Of a stretch of 64,000 bases of DNA, positions 27,401 through 35,613 are shown one piece after another; positions within the stretch are counted from its first letter, which is position 1; each line of letters begins with the position of its first letter. The DNA comes from Jeotgalibacillus sp. S-D1 (GTDB lineage: Bacteria; Bacillota; Bacilli; Bacillales; Jeotgalibacillaceae). The notes below the pieces were generated by a model. It saw only the letters and a list, made by a program, of their open reading frames with translations, had not been told where the DNA came from and did no database searches. The stretch spans positions 1 through 64,000 of the forward strand of contig NZ_SMZR01000003.1 of the NCBI RefSeq assembly GCF_004358665.1. The letters run 5' to 3'. The translations under genes were made by a program, and so were the position numbers.

Positions 27401-27507
27401 ATTTCCCAGGAACCAAAATTTCGGGATATATCACTGGAGAAACCAACTCCTTATGTAACTCCTATCCGCCAGGTGAACAAAAGTTTCTATATGTTTACAA
27501 GTTCCCT

Positions 27508-27950
27508 TTACAACTTGCTTATTCTAGAAATCTCACCAGCATTGTATCCTACCCACGACCCAAAAAGTGGGAAATAAAAGCTGGGAAACTGAAGTGTTAT
27601 AGGGTTAAAACCGAAGAGGAGTATATATCCTGCTGCAAACCCCACACCTAAAACACTGGCGACGACCGTTTCTATAATTTTGTTCCGCTTCCAACGTTTC
27701 TCTCCCAAACGAATCTCTATCAAATTCCTGTATACGCTTGCTTGTCTTCGTACCAATCGTTCTTCCCGTTGTAAGTGTGTACACATTAATAGCTGCCAAT
27801 ATCCATACAAGTACAATTAATATCCCAATGATGAGGGTGTCGTATCCGTTATCAGCAAAATAAGCAATAATTTCCCAGTAATCAAACTGTACCCTGCAAA
27901 TAAAATACCTGTTATTGATAAAATAATGTGTAAAATCTTTAACAATTAAT
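27508..27950 (-). pseudogene. Frameshifted small membrane-protein gene(s)
   Basis: Three overlapping minus-strand frames each hold plausible membrane-protein pieces. One, from about TTG 27943, reads LKILHIILSITGILFAGYSL and stops near 27818. One reads IIGILIVLVWILAAINVYTL over about 27840-27780. One, ending at 27508, reads ETVVASVLGVGFAAGYILL and FYFPLFGSWVGYNAGE. No frame is open throughout, so I call one or two decayed genes rather than a 102-residue protein. Confidence 0.55.
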
Positions 27951-27992
27951 TTTTCACCACCTTTTTCCTATTATCATAAAGTCCTAATTGCT

Positions 27993-28022
27993 TGTTAAAT
28001 TATCCTTCCCCGTCAGTTCAAT
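27993..28022. repeat. Small palindromic repeat, copy 5 (degenerate)
   Basis: TTGTTAAATTAT - CCTTCCC - CGTCAGTTCAATAA. This is the weakest copy and pairing is partial. Confidence 0.4.
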
Positions 28023-28064
28023 AAAAAAAGTGCCATAGCAGCTTGCGATCTTGGCATCAAAATA

Positions 28065-28628
28065 TTACTTTATTTTTGAATAAAAACAGGTATCAGTCAG
28101 CTTGCTGCCATCTGCGGATAAATCATCTTGTCTTAAAGTGCCCTCGAATACAAACCCGAGTTTTTCTGGGATAGCACGACTTTTAAGATTTGTTGATTCA
28201 CACCTTATTTCAATTCTTCTAAGGTTAATAGTATTTAACCCAAAGTTAGCTATTTTCTTTACTGCTTCTGTCATATATCCATTACCGCTAAATTTAGTGT
28301 TTACCCAGTATCCAATTTCACATTTAGGAATATCCCAGTCAATCCCCTGTAGACTTGTTGTCCCAATAAAGTCATAGTTATCTTTATCAAAAATAAGAAA
28401 ACGAAAACTTTCTCTGCTTAAAAATTTTATATGAGCATTTCTTAAATTTATCTCTGTTTCTTCAACAGTAGGCATTTCTTGAGCAAATGGCAGCCACGCT
28501 TTTAATTCATAAAAGGAATCTCTAATTGCTTGATTTACAATTTTCCCGTCTCCTGTTTGATGCGGGGCTCGGAGTATTAATCGTTCTGTTTCTAATTGTG
28601 TGGGTACATTTAACTTTAAAGGATTCAT
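28065..28628 (-). CDS. GNAT N-acetyltransferase (RimJ/RimL type)
   Basis: A 187-residue acetyltransferase. LETERLILRAP near the N-terminus, GYWVNTKFSGNGYMTEAV (acetyl-CoA loop near residue 105) and NLKSRAIPEKLGFVFEGTLR are the RimJ/RimL signature. The start is ATG 28628 (MNPLKLN), preceded by GCGGGGG and one base after the upstream stop; 28697 would overlap the neighbour. Substrate may be a protein N-terminus or a small amine. It is coupled to the GrpB-like gene. Confidence 0.9.
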   Translation of the reverse strand: MNPLKLNVPTQLETERLILRAPHQTGDGKIVNQAIRDSFYELKAWLPFAQEMPTVEETEINLRNAHIKFLSRESFRFLIFDKDNYDFIGTTSLQGIDWDIPKCEIGYWVNTKFSGNGYMTEAVKKIANFGLNTINLRRIEIRCESTNLKSRAIPEKLGFVFEGTLRQDDLSADGSKLTDTCFYSKIK

Positions 28629-28629
28629 T

Positions 28630-29157
28630 TTATTTCCCCCGCTCCGTTTGACTTTCCGAATACCAACAGAGTGCTTTTTGTTCCATTTCACTAACAAACT
28701 TCTTTTTTGCTGGACTGTATTCCCTTGTAGTTTTGTAACGGTTAGCTAAGTCTTCTTTGAAGCGACTGTACTTATCTACTTCTTCAGGATGAGACCTCAG
28801 GTAATCTCGAAAAATTAAATGCCGTTCAATTTCAGGGTTATCAAATTGATAAAAATGAATATGATGAGTTCTACTGTCCCCGCCTTTTCTAAATAATCTT
28901 CTACCTGTAATACCCCACTCTCCAGCTATGTCATATCCAAATGACTCCATTTGGTTATTGAAGACATCAACCTTCTCTATATTTTTAACAATACACATCA
29001 TATCGATTACAGGCTTTGATTTCATTCCACGAACTGAAGTACTCCCAAAATGCTCACACTTTATTATTTCTTCGCAAAATATTGTCTGAAGGAACTCTAC
29101 CTCCGTCTGAAACATTTGAGACCAGTCATCATTAAAATCTGTAAGCCGAATTTCCAC
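28630..29157 (-). CDS. GrpB family nucleotidyltransferase-like protein
   Basis: A 175-residue UPF0157/GrpB protein. HFGSTSVRGMKSKPVIDMM holds the GS and D-x(1,2) residues of the nucleotidyltransferase-like fold, and HIHFYQFDNPEIERHLIF and FRDYLRSHPEEVDKY are conserved family blocks. The start is set at GTG 29157, preceded by AAAGAGGTG; ATG 29214 would add 19 residues but has no visible ribosome site. Function of the family is unsettled. It is co-transcribed with the acetyltransferase gene. Confidence 0.85.
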   Translation of the reverse strand: MEIRLTDFNDDWSQMFQTEVEFLQTIFCEEIIKCEHFGSTSVRGMKSKPVIDMMCIVKNIEKVDVFNNQMESFGYDIAGEWGITGRRLFRKGGDSRTHHIHFYQFDNPEIERHLIFRDYLRSHPEEVDKYSRFKEDLANRYKTTREYSPAKKKFVSEMEQKALCWYSESQTERGK

Positions 29158-29228
29158 TTTGTTGTATTTCACCTCTTTAATTTCTATAATGGAATTCTCA
29201 AAACCACCCGACATATTGAAGAATGAGT

Positions 29229-29435
29229 TGATAAATTGCTATGCAAAGTCCTATAATACTTGCTTTCAATTTAGATGGATGGTTCCTTTTGCTGCGAACC
29301 AGGTATAAAAAAATGATTGCTTACTCCACCTTACTAATATGAAGATAATAATGATTGCAATAATTGTGATGTAACGAGGGAAGGAAGATAGCAAAATTGT
29401 CCCCAAATCTAAATTCCATACTGTATAAACCTCCA
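29229..29435 (-). pseudogene. Possible remnant of a small membrane protein
   Basis: A minus-strand frame encodes one strong hydrophobic helix (YITIIAIIIIFILVRW) and ends WFAAKGTIHLN before a stop. Its only plausible ribosome site, GGAGG near 29432, is set for an ATG in a different frame. A single-base shift would join them. Either a decayed gene or chance. Confidence 0.3.
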
Positions 29436-29531
29436 ATATTATGAGATTAGGTTCCCCTCTCTCATTACCTGTTAAAAATATTGTTTCTTAAATAATCCCG
29501 TCCCCTTCCTTTAAGTAAATGTTTCACATAT

Positions 29532-30065
29532 TTAATAACCATAAGTTTCACCGTTATCCAGATTAAGAAGATGATTGTTTATCAACACCGCATCATTGCT
29601 TTCCCATTCTACATTAACGTCTTCAGTTCTTTTTTGTATATAGATTCTCTTTTTTATCCAGAGAGGACCGTTTAATTCGCCTCTTACACCAAATGTGCCC
29701 ATAGCTCCCTGGTCCCAACGATAAAAATCAATTGTATATTTACCATCAGGAGAATTTATTGTTTTTAGGTATACGTTAGCCCCCGAAGAAAAATGCAGTC
29801 CAAATAATATTGCTAAGGAAAGAACAATAGATAACAAGGATGATAAAACCAGAGTTAACCAGCTTCTAACTTTTGTCCATCTATTCCTTTTATCTTTTAA
29901 CCCTTTAATCCCTAAGATGAAGGCTATTACACTGAATCCAAGGAGGATGTAATTTGGAGGAGAAATTAACCAAGAGCCTTCCACATAAGAATAAAACGAG
30001 TAGAAAGTTAAGCCTATGCAAAATAATGTTAAATAAAATGACAATAAATTATATTTTGTTTCCAT
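29532..30065 (-). CDS. DUF5412-like membrane-anchored protein
   Basis: A 177-residue protein with three hydrophobic N-terminal segments (about residues 8-25, 35-53 and 68-93) and an outside domain with NSPDGKYTIDFYRWDQGAMG, FGVRGELNGPLW and LLNLDNGETYGY. This matches, from memory, the DUF5412 family of Bacillus. The start is ATG 30065 with GGGAAG upstream rather than the in-frame TTG 30077. Function unknown. Confidence 0.7.
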   Translation of the reverse strand: METKYNLLSFYLTLFCIGLTFYSFYSYVEGSWLISPPNYILLGFSVIAFILGIKGLKDKRNRWTKVRSWLTLVLSSLLSIVLSLAILFGLHFSSGANVYLKTINSPDGKYTIDFYRWDQGAMGTFGVRGELNGPLWIKKRIYIQKRTEDVNVEWESNDAVLINNHLLNLDNGETYGY

Positions 30066-30330
30066 AATACTTCCCAATTAGTTTCATATCCTTTCATGTA
30101 TTAACTATACCGCTCTTTAAGTTTAACATTAATTCCCTTTTTGTTGACCAACAAAAATCATCCCTTATTAAAAGAATGCTACCCGTTTGCTTAAGAACTA
30201 TTCTTAAATCCATTCTAAATATCGTTCTTAATTCATTTATAAACAATGGACATTAAATGAACAAAAGAGCTCTCCCTTTATACCGCTCCTGCATTTAGGA
30301 TAGAATATAAGCAGAAGGGGTGAACCAATT

Positions 30331-31473
30331 TTGAGAAAATTACTGCTTTTCGTCCTTTTAGTCGTTGCCGTGTTCATCTCAAAACCGCTTTGGGAGGAGA
30401 AAGTATCTCCATATGTGGATCTATCCATTATGGATACAATCTCTGACAGAGTTATGAGTGCTGTTGACACGCCGGCAGTGTCCGACGCGTTTGATTCATT
30501 TCAAGATACGATTACTTCCATGATTATTACGATAGATGATGCCATCCAGCAGACGCCAAGCATTGAATCACCAGAAGCATCAAGTCCTGTAGAAAAACCG
30601 GATTTATCAGTTCCAACTGAGCAGGTATTTTCTGTATATAATGTCCAGCTTGGCGATTCCAAAGAACAGGTAGAACAGGAATTAGGAGATCCTCAGCGGC
30701 AATCCGTCAACGAGTTCGACACCGAGTGGTTTGCTTATCACGAAAACTTTGGTAACTTTGTGATGGTGTCCTACAATGATGAGAATAAAGTGAACGGTCT
30801 TTTCACCAACCAGGACTTAATTTCGTCTTCGAACGGCTTAACAATTGAAAGTTCCAGAGAAGATGTTCAAGCCGCACTCGGTGATCCGCTCACATCCATT
30901 CGCAAAGGACTTCTGCGTTATCAGCTTCAGGACAATGGCGAATACGATATGTATCAATTAGATGATTCCTATGTCACAGTCTTTTACGACAAGCACGAAA
31001 ATGATACTGTAACTGCCATCCAGATTGTTCATGAAAGTCTTGAGAATAACCGGGATAATATTTACACAAAACCTTCTGATGCATTAAAGGAAGGCTTTGA
31101 ATATCAGCTGTTTGATCTGACAAACGCCGCCCGTGTTCATCATGGCTTACAGTATTTAACCTGGGATGAGCAGGTGCGGGAAACGGCTAGAAAGCACAGT
31201 GCCGATATGGCGGAGAACGCCTATTTCGACCACACCAATCTGGACGGACAATCTCCATTTGACCGAATGAAAGAAGATGGCGTCCGCTACAATGTCGCCG
31301 GTGAAAACCTGGCGTACGGTCAATTCAGCAGTGTCTATGCACATGAAGGGCTGATGAACTCAATCGGCCACCGGGAAAACATCCTGAAGCCTGAATTTGG
31401 CTTCCTCGGAGTTGGCGTCGCCTTCAATGAGGATGCTCAGCCCTATTTTACGGAAAACTTCTTCAATAATTAA
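30331..31473 (+). CDS. CAP-domain secreted protein, YlbC-like
   Basis: A 380-residue exported protein. An N-terminal hydrophobic signal or anchor (residues 3-18) is followed by a linker with low-complexity Ser/Pro, two CAP-associated-domain repeats (each with QLGDSKEQVEQELGDP or SREDVQAALGDP), and a C-terminal CAP/SCP domain with LTNAARVHHGLQYLTWDE, HSADMAENAYFDH and GENLAYG. B. subtilis YlbC has this plan. The start is TTG 30331 behind AAGGGGTG. Role at the cell surface is unknown. Confidence 0.88.
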   Translation: MRKLLLFVLLVVAVFISKPLWEEKVSPYVDLSIMDTISDRVMSAVDTPAVSDAFDSFQDTITSMIITIDDAIQQTPSIESPEASSPVEKPDLSVPTEQVFSVYNVQLGDSKEQVEQELGDPQRQSVNEFDTEWFAYHENFGNFVMVSYNDENKVNGLFTNQDLISSSNGLTIESSREDVQAALGDPLTSIRKGLLRYQLQDNGEYDMYQLDDSYVTVFYDKHENDTVTAIQIVHESLENNRDNIYTKPSDALKEGFEYQLFDLTNAARVHHGLQYLTWDEQVRETARKHSADMAENAYFDHTNLDGQSPFDRMKEDGVRYNVAGENLAYGQFSSVYAHEGLMNSIGHRENILKPEFGFLGVGVAFNEDAQPYFTENFFNN

Positions 31474-31477
31474 TCTC

Positions 31478-31516
31478 AGAAAACCACTCACCCTTTGCAT
31501 GGGGAGTGGTTTTTAG
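31478..31516 (+). terminator. Terminator after the CAP-domain gene
   Basis: AAAACCACTCACCC and GGGGAGTGGTTTT pair around TTTGCAT, followed by T-rich sequence. Confidence 0.85.
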
Positions 31517-31599
31517 TTTATTTGGGGAGGCTTCCCCCCATAATTAGCTGCTACCCAGTTACGTACCCACCTGAATAGTTGTGCAGCGAACCTCCCTGC

Positions 31600-31790
31600 G
31601 TTTTTATCGCCCATCATTTCCGTTTTATCAATCACTTTCAGGCTTTTATCGCAACACATCCCGGATATATCAATCAACTTTTCAACTTTATCTAACATTA
31701 CAAAGGCAAATTGAATTATATCGATTACTTTTTCAAATATATCGATCATCTTCCCGGCTTTATCGATCAATCTTTTACTTTTATCATTCT
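31600..31790 (-). repeat. 21-bp-periodic ATCGAT array, open-frame copy
   Basis: Nine units start at 31606, 31627, 31648, 31669, 31690, 31720, 31741, 31762 and 31783: five at 21-bp steps, a 30-bp step, then four. On the minus strand the whole array is open and reads as heptads (MIDKAGK, MIDIFEK, VIDIIQF, then MLDKVEK, LIDISGM, CCDKSLK, VIDKTEM), continuing to a stop at 31513. That 85-codon frame has no good ribosome site. It may be a translated heptad protein or a DNA element; I do not call it a gene. Confidence 0.8.
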
Positions 31791-31946
31791 ATACGAAAAT
31801 CACAACAGAGCCATCAGCTGCCAATACACACACTCGAATTGATTTTATGTAAAAGATAAGTTAAATTCCTAAAAATTTTATAGCCAATAATACCCCCAAA
31901 AAAGTATAATAAAGGAGTTTGATAGAATATTTTCAAGGGGGATAAC

Positions 31947-32918
31947 ATGAAAAAATCAATCGCTTTAGCCGCACTACTGACGCTCAGCATTCCATTTGGA
32001 CAAGCTGCAGCTGCGGAAGGTCCATCGACGTATCGAGTTACTGGGGAAGATCGTTATGAAACATCAGCAAATCTGGCATATGAAGGATGGGAAAAGTCTA
32101 AAGTGGCAGTCATCGCTACTGGCCGTGATTTTCCTGATGCACTTAGCGCAACCCCGTTGGCATATAAGTATGATGCACCTTTGCTTTTAACCAATACAAA
32201 TTCAGTGCCGGAAAGTTTACAATATGCCATTGAAGATCTTGGTGTAACTCAGGTCTACTTGATTGGCGGAACTGCAGTTATTTCAGCAGATGTGGAAAAG
32301 CAATTAAAGGCTTTGGGTGTGAAAAAAATCACACGAATCAGCGGAAGCGACCGTTATCAAACTTCCGTTAAAATCGCCGAAGCAGTAGGACCATCTGAGG
32401 GGATTTTTGTAGCTGCAGGACAAAGCTTTGCCGATGCTCTTTCGATTGCACCAATTGCAGCTCAGCTGGAAACACCAATTTTGTTAACGAAGAAAAATGA
32501 CGTTCCAAAATCTGTGGCGTCCTATGTGAACACTCTTAAGCCAGAGGGAACGTTAGTAGTTGGAGGCGAGGGAGCCATTTCTAAATCAGTGGCATCAAAA
32601 TTCCCTAACGTTGACAGAATCAGCGGAGTGGACAGATATGATACAAACAGCCAAATTGTTACTGAATTTGCTGAACTGGGGATTCTCGATATGGACCTCC
32701 CATTCATCGCTACCGGTCAAAACTTCCCGGATGCTCTATCTGCATCAGCAGTAGCAGCAGGCTTTTTAAACGGTGTTATTTTGACGCATCCTACTACTCC
32801 AAAAGCTACTACCAAAGCAACCATTAAGAAATACGCGAAGGACGCTGAAGAATATATTATTGTCGGCGGACAAAAAGCCCTGCCGGATAGCGCAATTAAC
32901 AAACTGCTTTCTAAATAG
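31947..32918 (+). CDS. Secreted protein of three CWB2 cell-wall-binding repeats
   Basis: A 323-residue secreted protein. The signal peptide ends near AAAAE (residue 24). The rest is three tandem CWB2 repeats, each with a GxDRYxTS motif (TGEDRYETS, SGSDRYQTS, SGVDRYDTN), an FPDALSA or FADALSI motif and a VVGG or LIGG motif. CWB2 triplets attach proteins to anionic wall polymers. Here there is no catalytic partner domain. AAGGGGG precedes the ATG. Confidence 0.92.
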   Translation: MKKSIALAALLTLSIPFGQAAAAEGPSTYRVTGEDRYETSANLAYEGWEKSKVAVIATGRDFPDALSATPLAYKYDAPLLLTNTNSVPESLQYAIEDLGVTQVYLIGGTAVISADVEKQLKALGVKKITRISGSDRYQTSVKIAEAVGPSEGIFVAAGQSFADALSIAPIAAQLETPILLTKKNDVPKSVASYVNTLKPEGTLVVGGEGAISKSVASKFPNVDRISGVDRYDTNSQIVTEFAELGILDMDLPFIATGQNFPDALSASAVAAGFLNGVILTHPTTPKATTKATIKKYAKDAEEYIIVGGQKALPDSAINKLLSK

Positions 32919-32931
32919 CCTAAAGATCAGA

Positions 32932-32972
32932 AGAACAGACGTGATCCTCATGGCTGTTTTTCTTTTTTTATT
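32932..32972 (+). terminator. Terminator after the CWB2 gene
   Basis: AGAAGAACAG and CTGTTTTTCT pair around a 15-base loop, followed by a T run. Confidence 0.6.
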
Positions 32973-33003
32973 TAACACCGGTTTCCCCAGACGCTTCCGC
33001 ATT

Positions 33004-33042
33004 TAAAAAACGCCAGACTGTTATTTGTCCGACGTTTTTTAT
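33004..33042. terminator. Second hairpin after the CWB2 gene
   Basis: AAAAAACG and CGTTTTTT flank a roughly 20-base segment with partial inner pairing (AGAC/GTC). Confidence 0.4.
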
Positions 33043-33163
33043 ACAAAGCTAAAATTACATTAATTACCATAAATAATTAATCCAGCTATCTCTATACTAT
33101 AATAATAATTCCAAAAAACTACATATCAATTCGTTGAATTGATTGAAAGCAGGCTTGGCTACT

Positions 33164-33631
33164 ATGAATTTTAATATAACATTAGGATTTATTCTTCCCT
33201 GGATAACCGGTATTTTTTTGTACCGTCGAGTCCCCCTGTTGTTTTATACCATCGTTCCTTTTACCGCACTCATTGCCGTAGCATGTAATCAACTGGGTGT
33301 TCAGCATGGATTATGGCATCTGCATCCGCATACAACTGTCCCCATATACAATTCTTTATTAATTGACTTAGGGTATTACCCGATAACAGCAGCATGGTTT
33401 ACTTATCTTCTTTATTTCACCACTTTTAAACGATGGCAGGCTTATTCTCTTTTTTTCTTATTGTTAAATGGATTCGAACTGCTGGCAATATTAGCAAACA
33501 AAGTAAGCTACCACGATAAGTGGAGTATCATCTACTCACTCGTCATCTATGGCATAGGTCTCTTCGCGATTGATTTCTATTATTTTAAAGTAAAAAAAGC
33601 AATATGGGCATTATCGGCCCCAAAATCCTGA
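33164..33631 (+). CDS. CBO0543-like multipass membrane protein
   Basis: A 155-residue protein with about five hydrophobic segments. The HGLWHLHPHTTVPIYNSLLI stretch and LGYYPITAAWFTYLL helix resemble the CBO0543 family of small Firmicute membrane proteins. The start is ATG 33164; a TTG at 33143 is possible. Function unknown, and it stands alone. Confidence 0.65.
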   Translation: MNFNITLGFILPWITGIFLYRRVPLLFYTIVPFTALIAVACNQLGVQHGLWHLHPHTTVPIYNSLLIDLGYYPITAAWFTYLLYFTTFKRWQAYSLFFLLLNGFELLAILANKVSYHDKWSIIYSLVIYGIGLFAIDFYYFKVKKAIWALSAPKS

Positions 33632-33668
33632 CAAAAAAACCAGCCAAAATTGGCCAGTCTTTTGTCCT
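33632..33668. terminator. Bidirectional terminator between convergent genes
   Basis: CCAGCCAA and TTGGCCAG pair closely, with A and T tracts on either side. It lies between the membrane-protein gene and the leftward lacI-type gene. Confidence 0.65.
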
Positions 33669-33671
33669 GCT

Positions 33672-34655
33672 TTATTTAACCGACTTCCTGACAACCAGTT
33701 CCGTCGATAGCTTATAATACGGATTTACTTCTGTTCCTGACAGCTGCTGCAGAATTAAATGCATCGCCAGGGCGCCTGCTTCATACTTCGGCTGGCGAAT
33801 GGTGGTGAGCGGCGGTGACATGAATTCGGATAATTGGATATCATCATAGCCTATAACCGATATATCCTTCGGAATTTTAATCTTGTTTTCCTTGAATACC
33901 TGCATTCCTCCAATGGCCATTTCGTCATTGGCAAAGAACACAGCATCCGGCAGGCTGCCTTGTGCAATCAGCATTTTGGTTGCTCTGTAGCCGCCTTCAC
34001 GGGTAAAGTCCCCGTGCATGCGCCACTTGGAATGAATGGGAAGTTTATGCTCCTTTAAAGCCATCATGTATCCATTATAACGCATATCTGCGTCATGAGA
34101 TTTTGGCGGTCCGCTGATAAAAGCAATTTCTTTCATCCCCTGCTGAATCAGATACTCCGTCGCGACATAACCGCCGTGAAAATTATCAACCTCCACCTGG
34201 ACCACATGTTCGTTTTCTAAATGTCGGTCAAGGATGATGATTGGAAATCCCTTCCGCGCTGATTCAACGATATCCTCATCTGAAATATTATGGGCTAAAA
34301 TAATTGCTCCATCCACCCGTTTCTCCCTTAGAAACTTTACCGCTGTGGATTGAGGGCCGCCCTGAGAGCTGCAGGCAATTAAGTCATAGCCGTTTGCCAT
34401 CGAAACCTCCTGGACACCTGTTGTGAGCTCTGAATAATAGGGTCCTGCCAAATCACTTAAAATTAAAGCGATGGTATTTGTTTTGGTACGCTTCAGATCT
34501 GAAGCAAAGCCATTTTTTTGATAGTTTAGTTCTCTGGCTGCCTCCATCACTTTTTTGCGTGTGGCTTTGCTGATTTTTTCACTATCGTTTAATGCATAAG
34601 ATACTGTTGAAATGGCAACCCCTGCGAGCTTGGCCACATCTTTAATTGTTGCCAC
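33672..34655 (-). CDS. LacI-family regulator of the gluco-oligosaccharide locus
   Basis: A 327-residue repressor. The helix-turn-helix is TIKDVAKLAGVAISTVSYAL (residues 3-22) with the hinge following, then a periplasmic-binding-type sugar domain with GYDDIQLSEFMSPPLTTI. The start is GTG 34655: GGAGG lies eight bases upstream, and the ATG at 34670 includes that site in its own codons. It should bind the AAACGTTT-centred palindromes at 37974 and 38231 and release on an oligosaccharide inducer. Confidence 0.93.
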   Translation of the reverse strand: MATIKDVAKLAGVAISTVSYALNDSEKISKATRKKVMEAARELNYQKNGFASDLKRTKTNTIALILSDLAGPYYSELTTGVQEVSMANGYDLIACSSQGGPQSTAVKFLREKRVDGAIILAHNISDEDIVESARKGFPIIILDRHLENEHVVQVEVDNFHGGYVATEYLIQQGMKEIAFISGPPKSHDADMRYNGYMMALKEHKLPIHSKWRMHGDFTREGGYRATKMLIAQGSLPDAVFFANDEMAIGGMQVFKENKIKIPKDISVIGYDDIQLSEFMSPPLTTIRQPKYEAGALAMHLILQQLSGTEVNPYYKLSTELVVRKSVK

Positions 34656-34745
34656 AGCTTTTTCCTCCATTCATCCAACTGCTTCATTGTTAACTACTAT
34701 TATCTAGATTATCATTCCAGTCTGGAAATGTCTTTTGTTCGGTGT

Positions 34746-35576
34746 TTATTTTAAGCCGGAAGTTGTAAATCCTTCCACGATGTATTTCTGAAAAAATGAA
34801 AAGATGATGATAATTGGGATGACCATGAAGGCAGCACCTGCCATTTGCAGTGCAAAGTTATTGGCATACTGGCCTTTTAACAGAGATAACCCTACCGAAA
34901 GCGTGTAAAGAGATTCATCATTGGCTATGATTAACGGCCATAAGAAGCTGTTCCAGGCTGCAATAAATGTCAGAATTCCCTGTACAGCGAAGATCGGCTT
35001 GGAAATAGGAATAATTAGACGGAAGAAAATATAAAACTCCCCTGCCCCGTCCAATCTCGCTGCTTCGATTAAATCTGTCGGAATCGTCGCCATAAACATT
35101 CTGAATAAGAAAATGCTAAACGCCGCTGCAAGACCTGGAAGCACGATACCGGCCATTGTATTGATTAAACCCATTTCGTTTAATAGCAGGTAAACTGGTA
35201 TCATCGTTACCTGTCCTGGAATCATCATCGTAGCGAGAACCAGGTAAAATACTTTTTCTTTTCCTTTGAAATGGTATTTGGCAAAACCATAGCCAGCCAT
35301 CGCGTTAAAAAATAATCCCACAAACGATAAAGCCACGATAATCAAGGTATTTCTTAAGTAGACTCCAAAATTTAAATTGGTAAATAAATCAATATAATTT
35401 TGAAAAGTTGGATTTTCCGCGATAAGAGTCGGCGGAATTTGAAGTATTTCATTTTCCGGTTTAAAAGAACTTGAAATCATCCATATGAACGGCAGTGAAA
35501 CAATGATGCCGCCAATAATCAGCAGTATCGTTGCGATCCATCTTTCCGTATTGTTTTTTGATTTTCCAGAAGACAT
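34746..35576 (-). CDS. Sugar ABC transporter permease (MalG type)
   Basis: A 276-residue CUT1-family permease with six membrane segments. The EAA loop, which contacts the ATPase, reads EAARLDGAGEFYIFFRLIIP near residue 186. The C-terminus YIVEGFTTSGLK is typical of MalG-like subunits. It is last of the leftward importer unit and has no ATPase gene in the window, so it likely shares a common MsmX-type ATPase. Confidence 0.93.
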   Translation of the reverse strand: MSSGKSKNNTERWIATILLIIGGIIVSLPFIWMISSSFKPENEILQIPPTLIAENPTFQNYIDLFTNLNFGVYLRNTLIIVALSFVGLFFNAMAGYGFAKYHFKGKEKVFYLVLATMMIPGQVTMIPVYLLLNEMGLINTMAGIVLPGLAAAFSIFLFRMFMATIPTDLIEAARLDGAGEFYIFFRLIIPISKPIFAVQGILTFIAAWNSFLWPLIIANDESLYTLSVGLSLLKGQYANNFALQMAGAAFMVIPIIIIFSFFQKYIVEGFTTSGLK

Positions 35577-35613
35577 TGGTTTTCACCCCGATCCTGTTAT
35601 TGTGCAGCCATCA

